This document shows positions 1-8,647 of a stretch of DNA of 64,000 nucleotides, one piece after another. The stretch's first letter is position 1. Each line of letters opens with the position of its first letter. Origin of the DNA: JARFQW01 sp963842955 (GTDB lineage: Bacteria > Pseudomonadota > Gammaproteobacteria > Steroidobacterales > XN24); the NCBI GenBank assembly GCA_963842955.1, contig CAWJIJ010000011.1, positions 496,001-560,000 on the forward strand, in the 5' to 3' direction. The notes beneath the pieces are model-generated. The model was not told the origin of the DNA. It did not search any database and was given only the letters and a program-made list of their open reading frames with translations. The translations under genes and the position numbers were made by a program.

Positions 1-162
1 TCCCTGAACACCAAGATGTGGCATCTCACCGCCATGTGGCTGATGATCGTATTCGTGGTCATCCACATCTACATGGCCATCCGGGCGGACATCATGAGCC
101 GCGAGAGCAGCATCAGCACGATCATCGGCGGCTGGCGCATGTACAAGGACGACCTGCCCTGA
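1..162 (+). CDS. hupC: Ni/Fe-hydrogenase b-type cytochrome subunit, C-terminal end (partial)
   Basis: This is the last 53 codons of an open frame that enters from the left edge. They encode one hydrophobic helix (about residues 10-27, with a His in the MIVFVVIHIYMAIRADI stretch) and a short polar tail ending in KDDLP. This is how HupC/HyaC ends: a membrane di-heme cytochrome b that passes electrons from the uptake hydrogenase to the quinone pool. The stop overlaps the ATG of the next gene by one base (TGATG), and that gene is a hydrogenase maturation protease, which fits the family's usual order. Heme ligands and the small and large hydrogenase subunits would lie outside the window. Confidence 0.85.
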   Translation, partial: SLNTKMWHLTAMWLMIVFVVIHIYMAIRADIMSRESSISTIIGGWRMYKDDLP

Positions 163-791
163 TGTCCAGCCGCTTCCCCGCGGACCTCGGCCCGGAACCG
201 TCGGTCGAGGAGTTCGAGACGCTCGTTCTGGGCCTGGGCAACATCCTGTGGGCCGACGAAGGTTTCGGCATCCGCGCGGTCGAAGCGCTGAACGAAGCGT
301 GGACCTTTCCGGAGGGCGTCCGGGTCATGGACGGTGGTACCCAGGGGATTTTCCTGATGCCCTGGGTGCGTACCGCAACCAATCTTCTGATTCTCGACGC
401 CATCGACTTCGGCCTCGAGCCCGGATCACTCAGGCTGATCGAGGGTGACGACGTACCCCGGTTCATGGGGGTCAAGAAAGTCAGCATGCACCAGGCGGGA
501 TTCCAGGAAGTGCTGATGACAGCTCAGTTGTCGGGGGAATTTCCCGAGCGTATCGCCCTCGTGGGAGTCCAGCCCGAACTGCTCAACGACTACGGGGGCA
601 GCCTTCGTCTCGTGGTGCGCGAGCAGGTCCCCGGCGCGGTGGACCTGGCCGTTGAGGTGCTCAGGGGCTGGGGCATCGAGCCGGAGGCGCGGACTGCCAT
701 GCTGCCCGACCGCGAGCGGGTCGGTCCCGGCGAACTGAACATCAGCGATTACGAATTCGGCCGGCCCGCGGCCAGAGAGGGCGAATCTTGA
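162..791 (+). CDS. hupD: Hydrogenase maturation endopeptidase (HupD/HyaD type)
   Basis: A 209-residue protein of the HyaD/HupD/HybD family, which clips the C-terminal tail of the [NiFe]-hydrogenase large subunit after nickel insertion. Visible family motifs are GLGNILWADEGFG near residue 24 (the acidic nickel-sensing residue of DEG), LLILDAIDFG near residue 75, and the SMHQAGFQEVL segment whose His is the third metal-contact residue. The ATG at 162 was chosen because it overlaps the hupC stop and is followed at once by conserved sequence; a longer upstream reading is non-homologous. The C-terminal 40 residues are variable. It is part of a translationally coupled hup operon. Confidence 0.93.
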   Translation: MSSRFPADLGPEPSVEEFETLVLGLGNILWADEGFGIRAVEALNEAWTFPEGVRVMDGGTQGIFLMPWVRTATNLLILDAIDFGLEPGSLRLIEGDDVPRFMGVKKVSMHQAGFQEVLMTAQLSGEFPERIALVGVQPELLNDYGGSLRLVVREQVPGAVDLAVEVLRGWGIEPEARTAMLPDRERVGPGELNISDYEFGRPAAREGES

Positions 792-1198
792 CTCATCCGC
801 TCATTGAGCGTCTCACGACCGAATACGGGTTGCCGGAGATAGGTCTGAACGACCATGAGGCCTTCATCGCGCAAGCGGGGATGACGGTGCTGTTTTTCGC
901 CGGCGATCCCAAACGTTACAAGGAAACCACCGATGTCGCAGTGGTGTTGCCCGAACTGCTAGGAGCCTTCGAGGGCCAGCTGCGCGCCGGCCTGGTCGCC
1001 CGGGACGCAGAAATCGAATTGCAGAAACACTATGGATTTCGCCAATGGCCGAGCCTGGTGTTCCTTCGGGACGGGGGGTACCTGGGGGTCATTTCCCGCA
1101 TAAAGAACTGGTCCGAGTACCTGGAAGAAATCCAGGAACTGAGCCAGGCCGAGGTTCGGCGCCCGCCCGGGTTCAGCATTCCGGTCGTGAGCGCCTGA
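788..1198 (+). CDS. hupG: Hydrogenase expression protein, HupG/HyaE thioredoxin-like family
   Basis: A 136-residue protein with the length and character of HyaE/HupG: a thioredoxin-like fold without the CxxC. These proteins act as chaperones for the Tat-exported hydrogenase small subunit. Landmarks are MTVLFFAGDPKRYKETTDVAVVLPEL in the first half and the strand WPSLVFLRDGGYLGVI near residue 88, matching the thioredoxin beta-sheet with the redox site missing. The start is a TTG at 788 overlapping the hupD stop (TTGA), implying coupled translation. HupF, a HypC-like protein that often precedes HupG, is absent here. The family assignment rests on fold landmarks and position. Confidence 0.8.
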   Translation: MTHPLIERLTTEYGLPEIGLNDHEAFIAQAGMTVLFFAGDPKRYKETTDVAVVLPELLGAFEGQLRAGLVARDAEIELQKHYGFRQWPSLVFLRDGGYLGVISRIKNWSEYLEEIQELSQAEVRRPPGFSIPVVSA

Positions 1199-1226
1199 GC
1201 CGCAGCCGGCAGACGGAGATTTGCCT

Positions 1227-2096
1227 ATGAACTTGAGAGACATCCCTGTCGTCACCGTCGGTCCTGGCAGCCAGCCAAAGGAAACGGATGAAGCACAGCT
1301 GGAATACATCGCGTTGCCCAAGGAGATGTCCCGCTACACGATGCCGGACACGCCGGAGCCGGAGGACGTTGCCGGCCTGACCGGCGCCAGGGAGGCCATG
1401 GCCTGGCTTACGGATGCGCTGGCCCGCTACACCCCTGGCGGTGAACGCCTGCTCGCCGACGTCTCGGGGCTGGACGAAGAGAGCCGGGGTTTGGTCAACC
1501 AGATCCTGGGCGAGGGTGAGGTGAGCATCCGCTATGTGGGCGATTTCCGGGCGCAGATCCAGGAATCCGTCATGGCCGGTGTCTGGCGTTCCTTCTACAT
1601 GGACAACGACGACCGGATTACCCACGACCTGATCGAAGTGGCGGACGTCCCCTGCCTGGTCCGGCTGCCCGCAGCCGAAATTCTCACGCCGGCGGCACTC
1701 GCCAGCGTGGACATGCCCTGGGAGAGCATGAACGGCCCGGCAATTCTCACCGAGGTTGCCGAGCACGCGGGCAAGCGAAACGGCGACAGCCCGCCCCATG
1801 TGATCAACCTGTCACTGCTGCCCCTGTCGGACGCCGATCTGGCCTACCTGGATTCCGCCCTGGGTCTGGGGCCGGTCAGCATTCTCTCCCGCGGCTATGG
1901 GAACTGCGAGGTTCGCTCCACTCGTCTGCGCGACGTCTGGTGGGTCCGCTATTTCAACTCCATGAACACCCTGATTCTCAACAGCATCGAGATCACCGAC
2001 GTCCCCGCTGTGGCCTGCGCGGCACCGGAAGACATCGCCGACACGCGGGAACGCCTGTCCGATATTCTCGAGCCCTACTGGGCCGACGTGGCCTGA
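1227..2096 (+). CDS. hupH: Hydrogenase expression/formation protein HupH (HyaF family)
   Basis: A 289-residue HupH/HyaF-family protein required for maturation of the hydrogenase small subunit and its Fe-S clusters. Recognisable stretches are VGPGSQP and YIALPKEM at the N-terminus, the central LGEGEVSI segment, and the C-terminal half containing HVINLSLLPLSDADLAYLD, ILSRGYGNCEVRST and WWVRYFNSMNTLILN, which are the most conserved parts of the family. The ATG at 1227 is preceded by a GGAG at suitable spacing; a TTG six bases upstream is a poorer choice. The rubredoxin gene follows after 14 bases. Confidence 0.92.
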   Translation: MNLRDIPVVTVGPGSQPKETDEAQLEYIALPKEMSRYTMPDTPEPEDVAGLTGAREAMAWLTDALARYTPGGERLLADVSGLDEESRGLVNQILGEGEVSIRYVGDFRAQIQESVMAGVWRSFYMDNDDRITHDLIEVADVPCLVRLPAAEILTPAALASVDMPWESMNGPAILTEVAEHAGKRNGDSPPHVINLSLLPLSDADLAYLDSALGLGPVSILSRGYGNCEVRSTRLRDVWWVRYFNSMNTLILNSIEITDVPAVACAAPEDIADTRERLSDILEPYWADVA

Positions 2097-2110
2097 CCGG
2101 CCACTGGGAA

Positions 2111-2338
2111 ATGAGCGTGGATGATCGCCCGGCCAAACTCAACGACAGCGATGTCGCCTCCCGGCTGACTCCGGCCATGCGCCTGGAATGCCGTATCTGC
2201 TGGTACATCTATGATCCGGCCAGCGGCGACGAGGTCGAACAGATACCGCCCGGAACCGCGTTCGCGGATCTTCCGGATTTCTGGCGCTGCCCGCAGTGCG
2301 ACGCCGCGACCGATAAGTTCCTGCCGCTGGACGACTAG
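2111..2338 (+). CDS. hupI: Rubredoxin-like hydrogenase accessory protein HupI
   Basis: A 75-residue rubredoxin. Two cysteine knuckles bind one iron: CRICWYIYDP (about residue 26) and CPQCD (about residue 60), with the rubredoxin-typical Tyr-Asp-Pro, Gly-Thr-x-Phe and Pro-x-x-Trp-x-Cys-Pro between them. An acidic N-terminal extension of about 20 residues is usual for HupI. In Hup systems this rubredoxin is thought to protect or supply electrons to the maturing hydrogenase small subunit under oxygen. The ATG at 2111 gives a family-length product. The stop codon abuts the GTG of the next gene. Confidence 0.93.
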   Translation: MSVDDRPAKLNDSDVASRLTPAMRLECRICWYIYDPASGDEVEQIPPGTAFADLPDFWRCPQCDAATDKFLPLDD

Positions 2339-2869
2339 GTGCACACCGGGAGCGCAGCCCTGATCGAAGCCTACCGTCGCATCGCGGCGGAGCGGTCGGA
2401 CGGCATCCCTTTCTCCAACCCCAGGCTCACGGTGGACGGCGTCGGGTTCCGTGATTTCGAAGGCCAGCAGGTCGGTGTACTGATCACCCCGTGGTGCATG
2501 AACCTCGTGGTCCTGGAGGACGAAGAATCTTGCGCTGCTGAATCTGCCGACCCGTCAGACCAGGAACCCGCAGATGCCTTTGCCGAGGAGAAGCGCAGCT
2601 TTCGCTTCCCGGGGGGCGAGTACGAATTCGTCAGGGCCATTCTGGAAAACATTCCGCGGCATCACGCACTGGCCCTGTTCACTTCGGTCGAGGCATTTCC
2701 CGACATGCCGACGGCCCGGGCAGTGGCCGAAGAAACGCTCCGGCGTTTACTTGCGCCCGCCGCAGACGACGCGCCTGGTGACCGCTCAAAAGCCGGGGAA
2801 GACGCGCTGGCGGCCCGCCCCGTCAGCCGGCGAACCCTGCTCCGGCGAACGATTCTCCAGGACGACTGA
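2339..2869 (+). CDS. hupJ: [NiFe]-hydrogenase assembly chaperone HupJ/HybE family
   Basis: A 176-residue protein of the HybE/HupJ family. These proteins bind the twin-arginine signal of the hydrogenase small subunit or otherwise act in its assembly. Conserved parts are LITPWCMNLVVL (about residue 50), FRFPGGEYEF and the MPTARAVAEETL helix. The start is GTG at 2339, directly after the hupI stop with no gap, and the first conserved residues follow soon after. A low-complexity acidic stretch (EEESCAAESADPSDQEP-like, near residues 60-80) splits the conserved core, and the C-terminus is Arg-rich. hypA begins ten bases after the stop. Confidence 0.87.
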   Translation: MHTGSAALIEAYRRIAAERSDGIPFSNPRLTVDGVGFRDFEGQQVGVLITPWCMNLVVLEDEESCAAESADPSDQEPADAFAEEKRSFRFPGGEYEFVRAILENIPRHHALALFTSVEAFPDMPTARAVAEETLRRLLAPAADDAPGDRSKAGEDALAARPVSRRTLLRRTILQDD

Positions 2870-2879
2870 GGTCCGGGTC

Positions 2880-3275
2880 ATGCATGAGCTTTCAGTCTGT
2901 CTCGCCCTGACCCGGAAAGTAGCGGCCATCGCCGAAGAGCACGGTGCAAGCCGGATCGAACGGATCCGCCTGCTCGTCGGCCCGCTCTCAGGCATCGAAA
3001 CCGCGCTGCTGGAGCATGCCTTCCCCCTGGCCGCCACGGGAACACCCGCCGAGGGCGCCCGCCTGGAGATCGAGACGGCCCCGGTGGTCGTTGCCTGCAC
3101 GGTCTGCGGAGCGGAAACCGGATGCGCACCCAACCGGCTGCTCTGCGGCACCTGCGGCGACTTCCGTACACGAGTCGTGACCGGCGATGAAATGCTGCTC
3201 GAAAGCCTCGACCTGGACCTGCCCGAAACCGGCGTCCGATCCCCGGCGCCGGAAGCAGACGCGGCACCGGCATGA
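2880..3275 (+). CDS. hypA: Hydrogenase nickel-insertion protein HypA
   Basis: A 131-residue HypA, which with HypB delivers Ni(II) to the hydrogenase large-subunit precursor. The protein must start MHE because the N-terminal amine and His2 bind nickel, and translation from the ATG at 2880 gives exactly MHELSVCLAL. The zinc site is the pair CTVC and CGTC near residues 79 and 97, although the first loop carries an additional Cys (TGC). The acidic, Ala/Pro-rich tail is longer than in E. coli HypA. The stop overlaps the start of the nickel permease by four bases (ATGA). hypB to hypF are not in the window. Confidence 0.93.
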   Translation: MHELSVCLALTRKVAAIAEEHGASRIERIRLLVGPLSGIETALLEHAFPLAATGTPAEGARLEIETAPVVVACTVCGAETGCAPNRLLCGTCGDFRTRVVTGDEMLLESLDLDLPETGVRSPAPEADAAPA

Positions 3276-3988
3276 GCATCACCCTCCTGTTGCTCGGATT
3301 TCTCATCGGCATGCGACACGCCGTTGAGGCCGACCATGTCGCCGCGGTGGCGTCTCTGGCCACGCGCAGCGAAGGCCTGGCGGAGAGTTTGCGCCAGGGC
3401 GCCGCGTGGGGTTTCGGGCACACACTGACCCTGTTCCTGTTCGGATCCCTGGTGCTGGTTCTCGACCTGGCGATGCCCGAGACACTGGCTCTCGGCCTGG
3501 AATTCGCGGTAGGCCTCATGCTCATCTGTCTGGGCTGCGATGTGCTCTGGCGGCTCGCCAGGGAGCGTATTCATTTTCACACCCATCGTCACGACGATGG
3601 CGCGGTGCATTTTCACGCGCATTCCCACGCCGGCGAACCGGGCCACGACCCCGCGCGCCATGCGCATCGTCATCCGTCCGGCTTTCCGACCCGCGCGGTC
3701 CTCGTTGGCCTGATGCACGGCATGGCCGGTTCGGCTGCGCTGATCGTCCTGACGCTGCAAACCGTGAGGTCTCCGCTGGCCGGACTGGCCTATATCGCCC
3801 TGTTCGGGCTGGGCTCTATTGTTGGCATGGCATTGTTGTCCGTGGTTATCGCCATTCCTCTGCGGCTGTCCGCAAAGAGCATGACGTGGCTTCACAACGG
3901 GCTCCAGGGCGTCGTCGGCATTGCCACCGTCGCGATCGGTTGCGGACTGGTGTACCGAACCGGGTGGCACGAGCACCTCTTGTTCTAG
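3272..3988 (+). CDS. Nickel/cobalt permease, NicO/HoxN-like
   Basis: A 238-residue integral membrane protein with about six hydrophobic helices. The first helix carries RHAVEADHVAAV, the H-x4-D-H signature that defines NiCoT-type nickel/cobalt permeases. A central cytoplasmic loop (about residues 97-130) is packed with His and Asp (HFHTHRHDD, HFHAHSHAG, HAHRHPSG), as in metal-handling NicO/RcnA-like proteins. The ATGA overlap with hypA shows it belongs to the hup operon, so uptake of Ni for the hydrogenase is the natural role. The exporter alternative (RcnA) is less likely in this context. Confidence 0.87.
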   Translation: MSITLLLLGFLIGMRHAVEADHVAAVASLATRSEGLAESLRQGAAWGFGHTLTLFLFGSLVLVLDLAMPETLALGLEFAVGLMLICLGCDVLWRLARERIHFHTHRHDDGAVHFHAHSHAGEPGHDPARHAHRHPSGFPTRAVLVGLMHGMAGSAALIVLTLQTVRSPLAGLAYIALFGLGSIVGMALLSVVIAIPLRLSAKSMTWLHNGLQGVVGIATVAIGCGLVYRTGWHEHLLF

Positions 3989-4075
3989 TCACGCCGGCGC
4001 CACGATTTCCTGCAGCAGCAGGCGGGTCCGTGTAGCATTCTCGCTCCTTCGCCGGGACAGGAATGAAGAACCGCT

Positions 4076-6070
4076 ATGCTGCTCAATCTCACCCGACGCA
4101 TAGCCGCGTTCCTGGCCCTGCTGATGACGACAGGCGTCACCCACGCCTCGGAATCTGATCGTAAGTTCACCGTATTGCTTGTTGGCAACGTGGCCGGCCA
4201 ACAGCGCTCGGTCTATGGCGAGGACGGTTCGGTAAGCGTCGAGTACTCGTTCAGCGACCGGGGCCGTGGCCCCGGGTTATCCGCGAATTACCAGCTCGAT
4301 AACGCCGGCTTACCCGTCTCGGTCATCATTCGCGGCCACGACTACATGGCCGCACCGGTCAACGAGACCTTTTCCATCGAGAACGGAAACGGATCCTGGC
4401 AGTCCGCCGCCGACCAGGGCGAATCCGCCCGGCCCGGCTTCTACGTCAGCCTCGACGGCCCTCCCGAGGAATCCGCGCTGCTCGTCAGGGCGCTCCTGGA
4501 GGCACCGGGCCAGGCACTGGACTTGCTGCCCTCCGGCCGTGCGCGCCTCGAGACGGTGGAGTCCATGGATCTGGGCGACGGACGAACCATTCGCCAGGTG
4601 GAAATCCATGGGCCGGGCTTCGAGCCCGAACCCCTCTGGATAGACTCCGAAGGACGGCTGTTTGCCCAGGTGAGCTCGTGGCTCTCCGTGATCGAGGCCG
4701 GCCACGAAAGCATCGTGGACAGCCTCGAGGCCCGCCAGAACGAGCGTCAGGGATTACGTTTCTCCGCCATGTCCGTGACGGCGCGAATCCCGCTTCAGGA
4801 CCGGGTGGTGATCGACAACGCCCGAATCGTCGATGTTCGCGCCGGCCGGATTCGCAGCGAAAACGCCGTTGTCGTCGAAGACGGGCGAATTACCGCGCTG
4901 CTCCCGCCGGACACCCCACGCCCGGAGAAGACCGAGCGCATCGATGCCGCCGGTCAGACCCTGCTGCCCGGGCTTTGGGACATGCACGCCCATCTGAGTC
5001 TCATGGACGGTCCGCTGAACATCGCCAACGGCGTTACGAGCGCGCGTGACCTTGCCAACGATCATGAAGGCCTTCTCAGGATCATCGACCTCTTCGAGAC
5101 CGGCCGCGCCGTCGGGCCCTCGGTCCTGCGGGCCGGCATCATTGATGGCGACGGGGAGTTTGCGGGCCCGACGCCGGCGCGCATCACGGATGCGGCCGGC
5201 GCTTCGCGGTGGGTCGACTTCTACGCCGACCAGGGCTACCAGCAGATCAAGATCTACAGTTCCGTCCCGGTCCCCCTCGTTGCCGGAATGACGGCGCACG
5301 CACGGGAACGGGGGCTGCGGGTGAGCGGACACATTCCCGCGGGGATGTGGGCCGAGGACGCGGTCCGGGCCGGTTACGACGAGATCCAGCATATCAACAT
5401 GGTGTTCCTGAATTTTTACAAGGACGTCACCGAGACCCGAAACCCGGACCGGTTCATCAAGGTAGCCCAGCGCGGGGCGGACCTGGACATCAACTCCACG
5501 GAGTTCCGCTCGTTTGTAGCCCTGCTCCGGGCCAACGGCATTGTTGTCGATCCTACGGTGTCTGTTTTCTTCGACATGTTTACGCAGGTTCCCGGCGAAC
5601 CCAGGCGGACCGAGGCGGCGATCCATGGGAGCCTGCCATCCGGGGTGGCGCGCCAGTCCCTGAAGGGCGGGCTGGAGGCGCCCCCCGACCAGCGGGAGCG
5701 TTACGCGGAATCGGCCCGCCGGATGCTCGACGTGATCGCGGCCCTTCACGAGGCCGGTATCCAGCTTGTTGCCGGCACCGACGCCCTGGCGGGATTTGCG
5801 CTGCACAGCGAGATGAATCTTTATGTCGATGCGGGAATCCCGCCGATGGACGTGCTCGGGATCGCGACCCTGGAATCTGCGCGAGTCATGGGCGCTGACG
5901 AAGAAGTGGGGGCCGTCGAGCCCGGCCTACGGGCCGACCTGATACTGGTGGACGGGCGACCGGACGAGGACATGAGCCAGATCCGGCGCGTTACCTGGGT
6001 CATGCGCGACGGCGTTGCCTACGACCCTGCGGCGCTGCGAGAGCTGATCTCGGTTGCTCCCCTTCAATAA
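4076..6070 (+). CDS. Exported amidohydrolase-superfamily protein
   Basis: A 664-residue protein with a clear Sec signal peptide (MLLNLTRRIAAFLALLMTTG, cleavage likely after THA). The first 230 residues form an extra beta-rich domain of unknown role. Residues 240-660 are an amidohydrolase barrel: DMHAHL near residue 302 gives the HxH metal pair, VSGHIPAG and EIQHINMVF supply two later histidines, and GTDALAGF gives the catalytic Asp. The C-terminal VEPGLRADLILVDGRP is the classic strand of periplasmic prolidase/imidazolonepropionase-like members. The Lys bridging metals in some subgroups is not obvious. The substrate is unknown. The gene stands alone, 87 bases after the nickel permease. Confidence 0.85.
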   Translation: MLLNLTRRIAAFLALLMTTGVTHASESDRKFTVLLVGNVAGQQRSVYGEDGSVSVEYSFSDRGRGPGLSANYQLDNAGLPVSVIIRGHDYMAAPVNETFSIENGNGSWQSAADQGESARPGFYVSLDGPPEESALLVRALLEAPGQALDLLPSGRARLETVESMDLGDGRTIRQVEIHGPGFEPEPLWIDSEGRLFAQVSSWLSVIEAGHESIVDSLEARQNERQGLRFSAMSVTARIPLQDRVVIDNARIVDVRAGRIRSENAVVVEDGRITALLPPDTPRPEKTERIDAAGQTLLPGLWDMHAHLSLMDGPLNIANGVTSARDLANDHEGLLRIIDLFETGRAVGPSVLRAGIIDGDGEFAGPTPARITDAAGASRWVDFYADQGYQQIKIYSSVPVPLVAGMTAHARERGLRVSGHIPAGMWAEDAVRAGYDEIQHINMVFLNFYKDVTETRNPDRFIKVAQRGADLDINSTEFRSFVALLRANGIVVDPTVSVFFDMFTQVPGEPRRTEAAIHGSLPSGVARQSLKGGLEAPPDQRERYAESARRMLDVIAALHEAGIQLVAGTDALAGFALHSEMNLYVDAGIPPMDVLGIATLESARVMGADEEVGAVEPGLRADLILVDGRPDEDMSQIRRVTWVMRDGVAYDPAALRELISVAPLQ

Positions 6071-6172
6071 TCCGGAAACGATACGTTCAGCGCTTCGGAT
6101 CATCGTGTTGTGGTGGCGGGCCCGGATCCTTAGGATGAGGCCGCGAAACTTCCGTCTATCGAGGACCGCGAC

Positions 6173-7666
6173 CTGAATCGTTCCCTTCCCTTCTGGATCC
6201 GGCTCGGCCTGTGGCTCGCCATCCTGGTTCCGCTGCCGGCGCTGCCGGGTCCGTGGCTGGATCCCGGCGACTCCAGCCTTCGGCATGACATCCAGATACT
6301 CGCCGACGAGGGCGCGATACCGGGTCCCGTCCTGTCCTGGCCCCTCTCCGTGTCGGATCTGAGCTCAGCGCTGGAGAGGCCACCGACTGGACTTTCCGAT
6401 GCCGGGCTTGCCGCCCTGGTCCGCGTGTCCGGCCGGCTTCGGTACGAACGGGAGATCGGCCGGGTCCGGATGTCGGCGCATGCCTCTGCCGCCAAGAATC
6501 CTCGGCAGATTCGCGCTTTCGAAGACGGGCCCCGGGAAGATGGGGAAGTCGGCCTTGGACTGGAATGGACCGGACAGCGTTTCGGCATGCGCCTCGAGGG
6601 CCAGTGGGTCGACGACCCGGACGACAACAAGGATCTTCGCGCCGACGGTTCCTATCTCGGGATGGCGCTGGGTAACTGGAAGCTCGCCGGGAGCATACAG
6701 GACCGGCACTGGGGCCCGGGCTGGCAGAGCAGCATGATTCTCTCCAATAACGCCCGCCCGCTCCCCTCGATCACGCTGGAGCGGAACCTGACGAAGCCGT
6801 TCGAGACAAAGTGGCTGAGCTGGCTCGGCCCCTGGGACCTCAGTCTTCTGTACAGTTTTCTCGACGACGATCGAATACTGGAGGACGCAAAGATGTTCTC
6901 TGCGCGATTCGATTTCCGGCCTGCCTCGCAGTGGGAGTTCGGGGTGACCTTAATGGGCCAGTACTGCGGCGAGGGCGAGGGCTGCGGGGCTGACGAACTG
7001 TTCGACATGCTCACCGGTGCAGGCGACACGCTGGAGTACGACCGGCTGGCGTCCTGGGACATTCGCTGGACGACCGAAGCGTTCGGGCGTCCGCTTGGAC
7101 TTTATACCCACTGGGTGGGGGAGGACTTCGGCGACGGACCGCTTCGCCTGGTCCTCCCGACCAAGCTGTTTGCCCAGTTCGGCGTCGAGACCTGGGGCTA
7201 CCTCGATGGTTGGGGAAGCTACCGGATCTACGGAGAATGGGCCGACACCGAGTGCGACTTCAACCTCTACCGCAAGCTCACCTTCGACGGTGGCGGCGGC
7301 AAGACAGGCTGCGCCTACTGGAACCGGGTTTACCGCACCGGCGAACGCTACCGGGGCCGGGTCTTCGGACACAGCTTCGACCAGGATTCCAGCGTGGCCA
7401 CGCTGGGCGGGGTCCTGGTGACCGAAACCGACCAGACCTGGCTCGCCACGCTGGCCTACGGCACGCTGAACCGCCGCGGCCAGACCCGCAGCGTCGCGGC
7501 CACCAACCAGACTCGCTACGCTGAGGTGGAAGTGACCCACGTCCGTCCGTTCTGGATAGGCAGACTCAGCCTTGGCCTGGGTTACGAGTACCGGGACGAT
7601 GAAGTGCTCGATGAGACCAACCACGACGTGCGTGCTTTCATGGAATGGGAGTTTGCATCCTTCTGA
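6173..7666 (+). CDS. Capsule assembly Wzi-like outer-membrane protein (possible CTG start)
   Basis: About 497 residues. The body matches the Caps_assemb_Wzi family of beta-barrel proteins: WKLAGSIQDRHWGPGWQSSMILSNNARPLPS-type sequence (about residues 160-190), the WLGPWDLSLLYSF hairpin and the Tyr-Thr-His-Trp-Val-Gly-Glu-Asp segment. In-frame sequence upstream of the first ATG/GTG/TTG codon (GTG at 6350) encodes an obvious signal peptide (RSLPFWIRLGLWLAILVPLP), so the protein must start earlier. The only candidate is CTG at 6173, preceded by GAGGA at seven bases; a frameshift from ATG 6135 is the alternative. Wzi proteins anchor capsule at the cell surface or shape outer-membrane glycan export, but no capsule genes are adjacent. 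Confidence 0.8.
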   Translation: MNRSLPFWIRLGLWLAILVPLPALPGPWLDPGDSSLRHDIQILADEGAIPGPVLSWPLSVSDLSSALERPPTGLSDAGLAALVRVSGRLRYEREIGRVRMSAHASAAKNPRQIRAFEDGPREDGEVGLGLEWTGQRFGMRLEGQWVDDPDDNKDLRADGSYLGMALGNWKLAGSIQDRHWGPGWQSSMILSNNARPLPSITLERNLTKPFETKWLSWLGPWDLSLLYSFLDDDRILEDAKMFSARFDFRPASQWEFGVTLMGQYCGEGEGCGADELFDMLTGAGDTLEYDRLASWDIRWTTEAFGRPLGLYTHWVGEDFGDGPLRLVLPTKLFAQFGVETWGYLDGWGSYRIYGEWADTECDFNLYRKLTFDGGGGKTGCAYWNRVYRTGERYRGRVFGHSFDQDSSVATLGGVLVTETDQTWLATLAYGTLNRRGQTRSVAATNQTRYAEVEVTHVRPFWIGRLSLGLGYEYRDDEVLDETNHDVRAFMEWEFASF

Positions 7667-7699
7667 TGACGGGCCCGTTGCGGGTCCCAGGATAACGCC

Positions 7700-8521
7700 A
7701 TGACACTGACCGGCGGCCTGTCCAAGCTGCGCTCCGAGCTGGGTGATACAGTCTCCTATCGCTTGCCAGTGGGGGATGACGAACTCCCTCTGGATCCGCT
7801 TTCCGGACAACACCTTTCCATCAGGTTCACCGGCGAAATCGAGTGCACCCACTGCGGCCGGGCGACAAAAAAAAGCTTTAACCAGGGACACTGTTTTCCC
7901 TGCAGCCAACGCCTGGCGGCCTGTGATATCTGCATCGTCAGGCCGGAACGCTGCCACTACCACCAGGGGACGTGTCGCGAGCCGGAATGGGGCGAGACAC
8001 ATTGCCTGCAGCCGCACGTGGTCTACCTGGCTAATACGTCCGGACTCAAGGTGGGTATCACCCGCAAGGGCCAGATCCCGACACGCTGGATCGACCAGGG
8101 GGCCAGGCAGGCGCTGCCCGTGGCAGAAGTGGCCAGCCGGAGAATCGCCGGCCTGCTGGAAGTGTCCCTGGCGGAACACGTCGCGGACAGGACAGACTGG
8201 CGCGCCATGCTGAAAGGGGACCCTGCTCCTGTGGACCTGGAAGCCTCTTCCCGCGAACTGATGGCCACAGCGGCAAAGACGATAGAGGGGCTGCGCGAGC
8301 GCTTCGGTGAGACCGCGGTTTCCCTGAACGAGGATGCCCGGCCCGTATCGATCCGTTATCCCGTGCTCGAACACCCGGTCAAGGTCCGCTCCCTGAACCT
8401 GGACAAGCAGGCGGAGATTGAGGGAACGCTCGCCGGTATCAAGGGGCAGTATCTGATATTCGACGCCGGCGTACTCAACGTGCGCAAGTTTACTGGCTAT
8501 AAGGTCGTCATCGAGTCCTGA
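7700..8521 (+). CDS. DUF2797 domain-containing protein
   Basis: A 273-residue protein recognised as DUF2797. It has a cysteine-rich N-terminal half with likely zinc knuckles (CTHCGR near residue 49, CFPCSQ, CDICIVRPERCHYHQGTC) followed by the family hallmark VVYLANTSGLKVGITRKGQIPTRW, which resembles the start of a GIY-YIG fold, and WIDQGARQALPVAEV. The C-terminal strands SIRYPVLEHPVKVRSLNLDK and GIKGQYLIFDAGVLNVRKFTGYKV are also typical. No biochemical role is established to my knowledge. The ATG at 7700 gives the usual start, with AGGATAACGCC as a weak ribosome site. Confidence 0.85.
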   Translation: MTLTGGLSKLRSELGDTVSYRLPVGDDELPLDPLSGQHLSIRFTGEIECTHCGRATKKSFNQGHCFPCSQRLAACDICIVRPERCHYHQGTCREPEWGETHCLQPHVVYLANTSGLKVGITRKGQIPTRWIDQGARQALPVAEVASRRIAGLLEVSLAEHVADRTDWRAMLKGDPAPVDLEASSRELMATAAKTIEGLRERFGETAVSLNEDARPVSIRYPVLEHPVKVRSLNLDKQAEIEGTLAGIKGQYLIFDAGVLNVRKFTGYKVVIES

Positions 8522-8647
8522 CCGGGCAATCCGCCCGGGACCTACGAGTTGCCCATTGCCACCGGTGTCTGCGAAGGTTGTCAGAACAAGCCGCCGGTAC
8601 CGCCCGACGAAGTCCGCCGTTTGCCAAGTGCTGCCAGGAGCCCCATC

